DNA of 33,659 nt, taken from NCBI RefSeq assembly GCF_039539445.1, contig NZ_BAABDD010000044.1, positions 1-33,659 on the forward strand, given 5' to 3'. A model generated the notes under the pieces. The model ran no database searches and had not been told where the DNA came from. It was given only the letters and a program-made list of their open reading frames with translations. This document shows positions 31,336 to 33,659 of this stretch, piece after piece. How positions within the stretch are numbered: position 1 is the stretch's first letter; every line of letters starts with the position of its first letter. A program made the position numbers and the translations under genes. This stretch comes from Salinactinospora qingdaonensis (GTDB lineage Bacteria; Actinomycetota; Actinomycetes; Streptosporangiales; Streptosporangiaceae).

Positions 31336-32205
31336 CTAGGCGAGCGCGGTGAGCTTCTCGCGCTCGGCCGCGGTGAGCTCGATGAGCGCCGCCGCGGCAT
31401 TCTCCTCGGCATGGGCCACCTTGGAGGTGCCGGGGATCGGCAGCATTACGGGGGAGCGGTGCAACAGCCAGGCCAACGCGAGTTGGGCCGGCGAGCTACC
31501 GTGCTCGGCCGCGGCTGTGGCCAGCACCCCACCGGGGGTCGCCAGCTCCCCGGTGGCCAGCGGGAACCATGGGATAAACCCAATCCCGTTGCGTTCGCAG
31601 TACTCCAGAACGTCCTCGGAGTCGCGGTTGGTGAGGTTGTAGAGGTTCTGCACCGAGGCCACGTCGACGATCTCGCGTGCGGCCTCGATTTCGGTCACGC
31701 TCACCTGCGAGAGACCGATGTGACCGATTTTGCCCTCGGCGCGCATCTCGGCCAGCGCCCCCATTTGGTCGGCCAGGGGAATCTGGGGATCGATCCGGTG
31801 CAACTGGTACAGGTCGATGCGCTCCAGTCGGAGTCGGCGCAGGCTCATCTCCACGCATTGACGCAGGTACTCCGGCCGCCCCACCGGCTGCCACATGCTG
31901 GGACCCTGGCGCGTCAGTCCACCCTTGGTGGCGATGACCAGGTCCTCAGGGTAGGGGCGCAGCGCTTCGGCAATCAGGTCCTCGCTGACGAAGGGGCCGT
32001 AGGCGTCGGCGGTGTCGATGAGGGTCCCGCCCATCTCCACCGTCCGCCGCAGTACCCGGATCGCCTCCTCGTGGTCGGCCGGTGGTCCCCAGACCCCGGG
32101 GCCGGTGAGCTGCATCGCGCCGAAACCCAGGCGGTTGACGGTCAATTCGCCACCGATCGTGAACGTGCCGCTCGCGGTCGTCGGTCGCTGTACGGAATCT
32201 GCCAT
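31336..32205 (-). CDS. Aldo/keto reductase
   Basis: The 289-residue NADPH-dependent (beta/alpha)8 reductase has the full catalytic tetrad visible: Asp and Tyr in DTADAYGPFVSEDLI, Lys in VIATKGG and His in LYQLHRID. The cofactor loop is IPGTSKVAHAEENAAA. The start is ATG 32205, with AAGGA eight bases upstream; the longer in-frame reading is not conserved-looking. It reduces aldehydes or ketones of unknown identity. It stands alone, between the lacI gene and a secreted glycan-active protein, with no evident operon partner. Confidence 0.92.
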   Translation of the reverse strand: MADSVQRPTTASGTFTIGGELTVNRLGFGAMQLTGPGVWGPPADHEEAIRVLRRTVEMGGTLIDTADAYGPFVSEDLIAEALRPYPEDLVIATKGGLTRQGPSMWQPVGRPEYLRQCVEMSLRRLRLERIDLYQLHRIDPQIPLADQMGALAEMRAEGKIGHIGLSQVSVTEIEAAREIVDVASVQNLYNLTNRDSEDVLEYCERNGIGFIPWFPLATGELATPGGVLATAAAEHGSSPAQLALAWLLHRSPVMLPIPGTSKVAHAEENAAAALIELTAAEREKLTALA

Positions 32206-32416
32206 AGCTTGAATCCTTATTCGGCTTGCCCTCGTGCCCTCGTGGAGGGTCCGCCGTTCTACGACAGTGGTGCTTCCCAGCTTGTTCCCGACCGTCACCT
32301 GGGCCGGCTGAGAATTCCGGCAGTCAGCAGGTTGATTACCCTGAGTATGAGGATGGTCACTTTTCCGTGTCGGCTGCGCTGGCCCGCCTGATCTGATCGG
32401 TTTCTCAGCGGCACCA

Positions 32417-32450
32417 CCGGGCGTGGGCGCACCGGTGCGCCCACGCCCGG
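32417..32450 (-). terminator. Perfect 34-base palindrome, terminator of the beta-helix gene
   Basis: The 17 bases 32417-32433 are exactly complementary to 32434-32450, giving a very stable stem (GGGCGTGGGCGCACC core) ten bases beyond the stop codon. There is no T-tract. The remaining spacer to 32205 presumably holds the aldo/keto reductase promoter. Confidence 0.7.
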
Positions 32451-32460
32451 CAAGGGTGGG

Positions 32461-33659
32461 TTAGCAGGTGTTGTCGCTGGTGTTGATCAGGGTGTTGTTG
32501 GTGAAGGTGACGTTGGTGCCGCAGGGGTTTTCCACGAGTGCGGAGTCGGTCACCGTGAGGTTGTGGATCGTGACGTCGGAGGTGTTGGCGAACTCGTCGC
32601 GAGCGGCGATACGGATCGTGCCCGGTCCGGCCACCGTTCCGCTCTCAGCGGCGATGTCGACGTTGTAGCAGTTCTCGATCAAGATGGCGTTGTTGCCGGT
32701 GTCGGCGATGTCGACCCGGTCGATGACCGCCCCGCCGCTCTCGGAGACGCAAAACACCCCGCGTCCGCCGCCACGGGCGATCACCTCGCCCACGTGAATA
32801 TTGGTGGGGTAACTCCCACCCACGCGGCCGTTGCGGTTGGCCATGCGAAACGCCGCGTAGCCGGTGCCGGTGCCCGCGCCCTGGGCATCCACCAGGCCCA
32901 CCTCGGCGTTGATCGTGTCGTTGAGCAACAGACCGGAGTAGGCGGTGTTGCGTGCGACCACAGTGCCGATGGTCAGCCCGTCGACCCCGTAGGTCTCCAC
33001 GCCGTGGTTGCCGGTCCCCTCCACATAGACGTCGTCGATGGTGACGTTGGTGGTGGGTGTGCTGCGGTCGCTGTGGTTGTCGATGCGAATCCCCAGCCCG
33101 CCGGAGAGGCGAAGGTCGATCTGGCCGAGGTGGACGTTGCTGGCGTTGCGCACGAAGACGCCGAAGTAGGGCGCGCCGGTGACACTCAAGTAGGGCACCG
33201 CCACATCGCTGACACCGCGGGCGCGCACTACCGCGTTGTCCCCGGAAGGACTGCCGGTGACGTCGATGGTGCCGCACACTTCCAACGCGGTGTGGCTGGG
33301 TAGATCCAGCGACTGGCTCGCGCTCATCGCGCCTGAGCCGCGCACCACCACCCGCTCTTGACTGGTGCGCCCGGCGGTGAGGCTGTCCACCCCCGCCCGC
33401 ATCGCGCTGAGCATATCGCCGCCGCTGTAGACCGTGCTGCCGCTGTTGGTGGCGGTCCAGGTGCCACCGGAGAGCACCACCTCGGCATCCCCGGTGCCGG
33501 CACCACAACCGTCGTTACCGCCGTCGTCGTCGCCGTCGACCTCGATGAGTTGCCATTGTTGGTTGGCGCCGTTGAGGTCGGTGTATTGGGAGAGGCGGGC
33601 GCCGTCGGTGGTGGCCCATTCCCAGACTTCGAGGGCTTTGCCGCTGTTGCGGTTGATGA
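32461..33659 (-). CDS. Secreted CBM13 plus right-handed beta-helix protein (partial)
   Basis: The open frame continues to the right window edge; the N-terminus is missing and the visible 399 codons end at 32461. The visible N-terminal part is the end of a ricin-B/CBM13 lectin domain (GKALEVWEWATTDGARLSQY, NGANQQWQLIEV). An Asp/Gly linker (DGDDDGGNDG) follows, then about 340 residues of right-handed beta-helix (VVLSGGTWTATNSGSTVYSGG, repeated NVTIDDVYVEGTGNHGVETYG-like turns) ending in a Cys pair. The plan suits an extracellular polysaccharide lyase or hydrolase, for example pectate-lyase-like. No diagnostic catalytic residues were identified, so substrate and reaction stay open. Confidence 0.8.
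   Translation of the reverse strand, partial: INRNSGKALEVWEWATTDGARLSQYTDLNGANQQWQLIEVDGDDDGGNDGCGAGTGDAEVVLSGGTWTATNSGSTVYSGGDMLSAMRAGVDSLTAGRTSQERVVVRGSGAMSASQSLDLPSHTALEVCGTIDVTGSPSGDNAVVRARGVSDVAVPYLSVTGAPYFGVFVRNASNVHLGQIDLRLSGGLGIRIDNHSDRSTPTTNVTIDDVYVEGTGNHGVETYGVDGLTIGTVVARNTAYSGLLLNDTINAEVGLVDAQGAGTGTGYAAFRMANRNGRVGGSYPTNIHVGEVIARGGGRGVFCVSESGGAVIDRVDIADTGNNAILIENCYNVDIAAESGTVAGPGTIRIAARDEFANTSDVTIHNLTVTDSALVENPCGTNVTFTNNTLINTSDNTC

Overview
The window is GC-rich actinomycete chromosome. The gene content points to the Nocardiopsaceae (Thermobifida, Nocardiopsis or Streptomonospora type): two Thermobifida-like cutinases in tandem, a Cel6A-like GH6 endoglucanase behind a perfect CelR-type operator, a cytoplasmic GH43 enzyme with its own sugar ABC importer and LacI regulator, a PF04672 methyltransferase, a SigK/RskA pair and a LitR-like photoreceptor regulator. 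The species is inferred from families only.

Layout. 1-4.0 kb: start of an exported protein, type II dehydroquinase, a Mut7-C RNase-domain protein, and a quinone-oxidoreductase-like enzyme divergent from a LysR regulator. 4.1-10.2 kb: two cutinase/PET-hydrolase-like genes, about 97% identical as mature proteins, each with its own terminator and a conserved upstream module, followed by a 915-residue LuxR-type (LAL/MalT-like) ATPase regulator. 10.5-13.1 kb: an S-adenosylmethionine methyltransferase and a divergent methionine aminopeptidase/XRE pair. 13.5-17.6 kb: rskA, sigK, a fasciclin lipoprotein and a membrane molybdopterin oxidoreductase, all on the minus strand. 17.7-18.6 kb: a gene-free zone built of repeats (a 215-bp tandem duplication, a 23-bp direct repeat and four copies of a 34-bp palindromic element). 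18.6-22.7 kb: a light-response block (LitR/CarH-like MerR regulator, SDR/DUF2867 protein, CPD photolyase). 22.9-33.7 kb: plant-polymer utilisation (GH6-CBM2 endoglucanase; SBP-MalF-MalG-GH43 operon divergent from lacI; aldo/keto reductase; a secreted CBM13 plus beta-helix protein cut by the window edge).

How it works together (inference). Secreted enzymes (two cutinases, GH6 and the beta-helix protein) attack cutin or polyester, cellulose and perhaps pectin outside the cell. The ABC importer brings in xylo- or arabino-oligosaccharides for the GH43 enzyme, under LacI control through CGAAA/TTTCG palindromes. The two cutinase upstream regions share a 19-bp sequence, at fixed spacing, with the promoter region of the adjacent LuxR-type regulator (18 of 19 bases). 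This suggests a local cutinase regulon and is the most interesting new signal here. Second to it are the consistently more hydrophobic substitutions in cutinase copy 1, a perfect 20-bp hairpin touching the sigK ribosome binding site, and the repeat zone.
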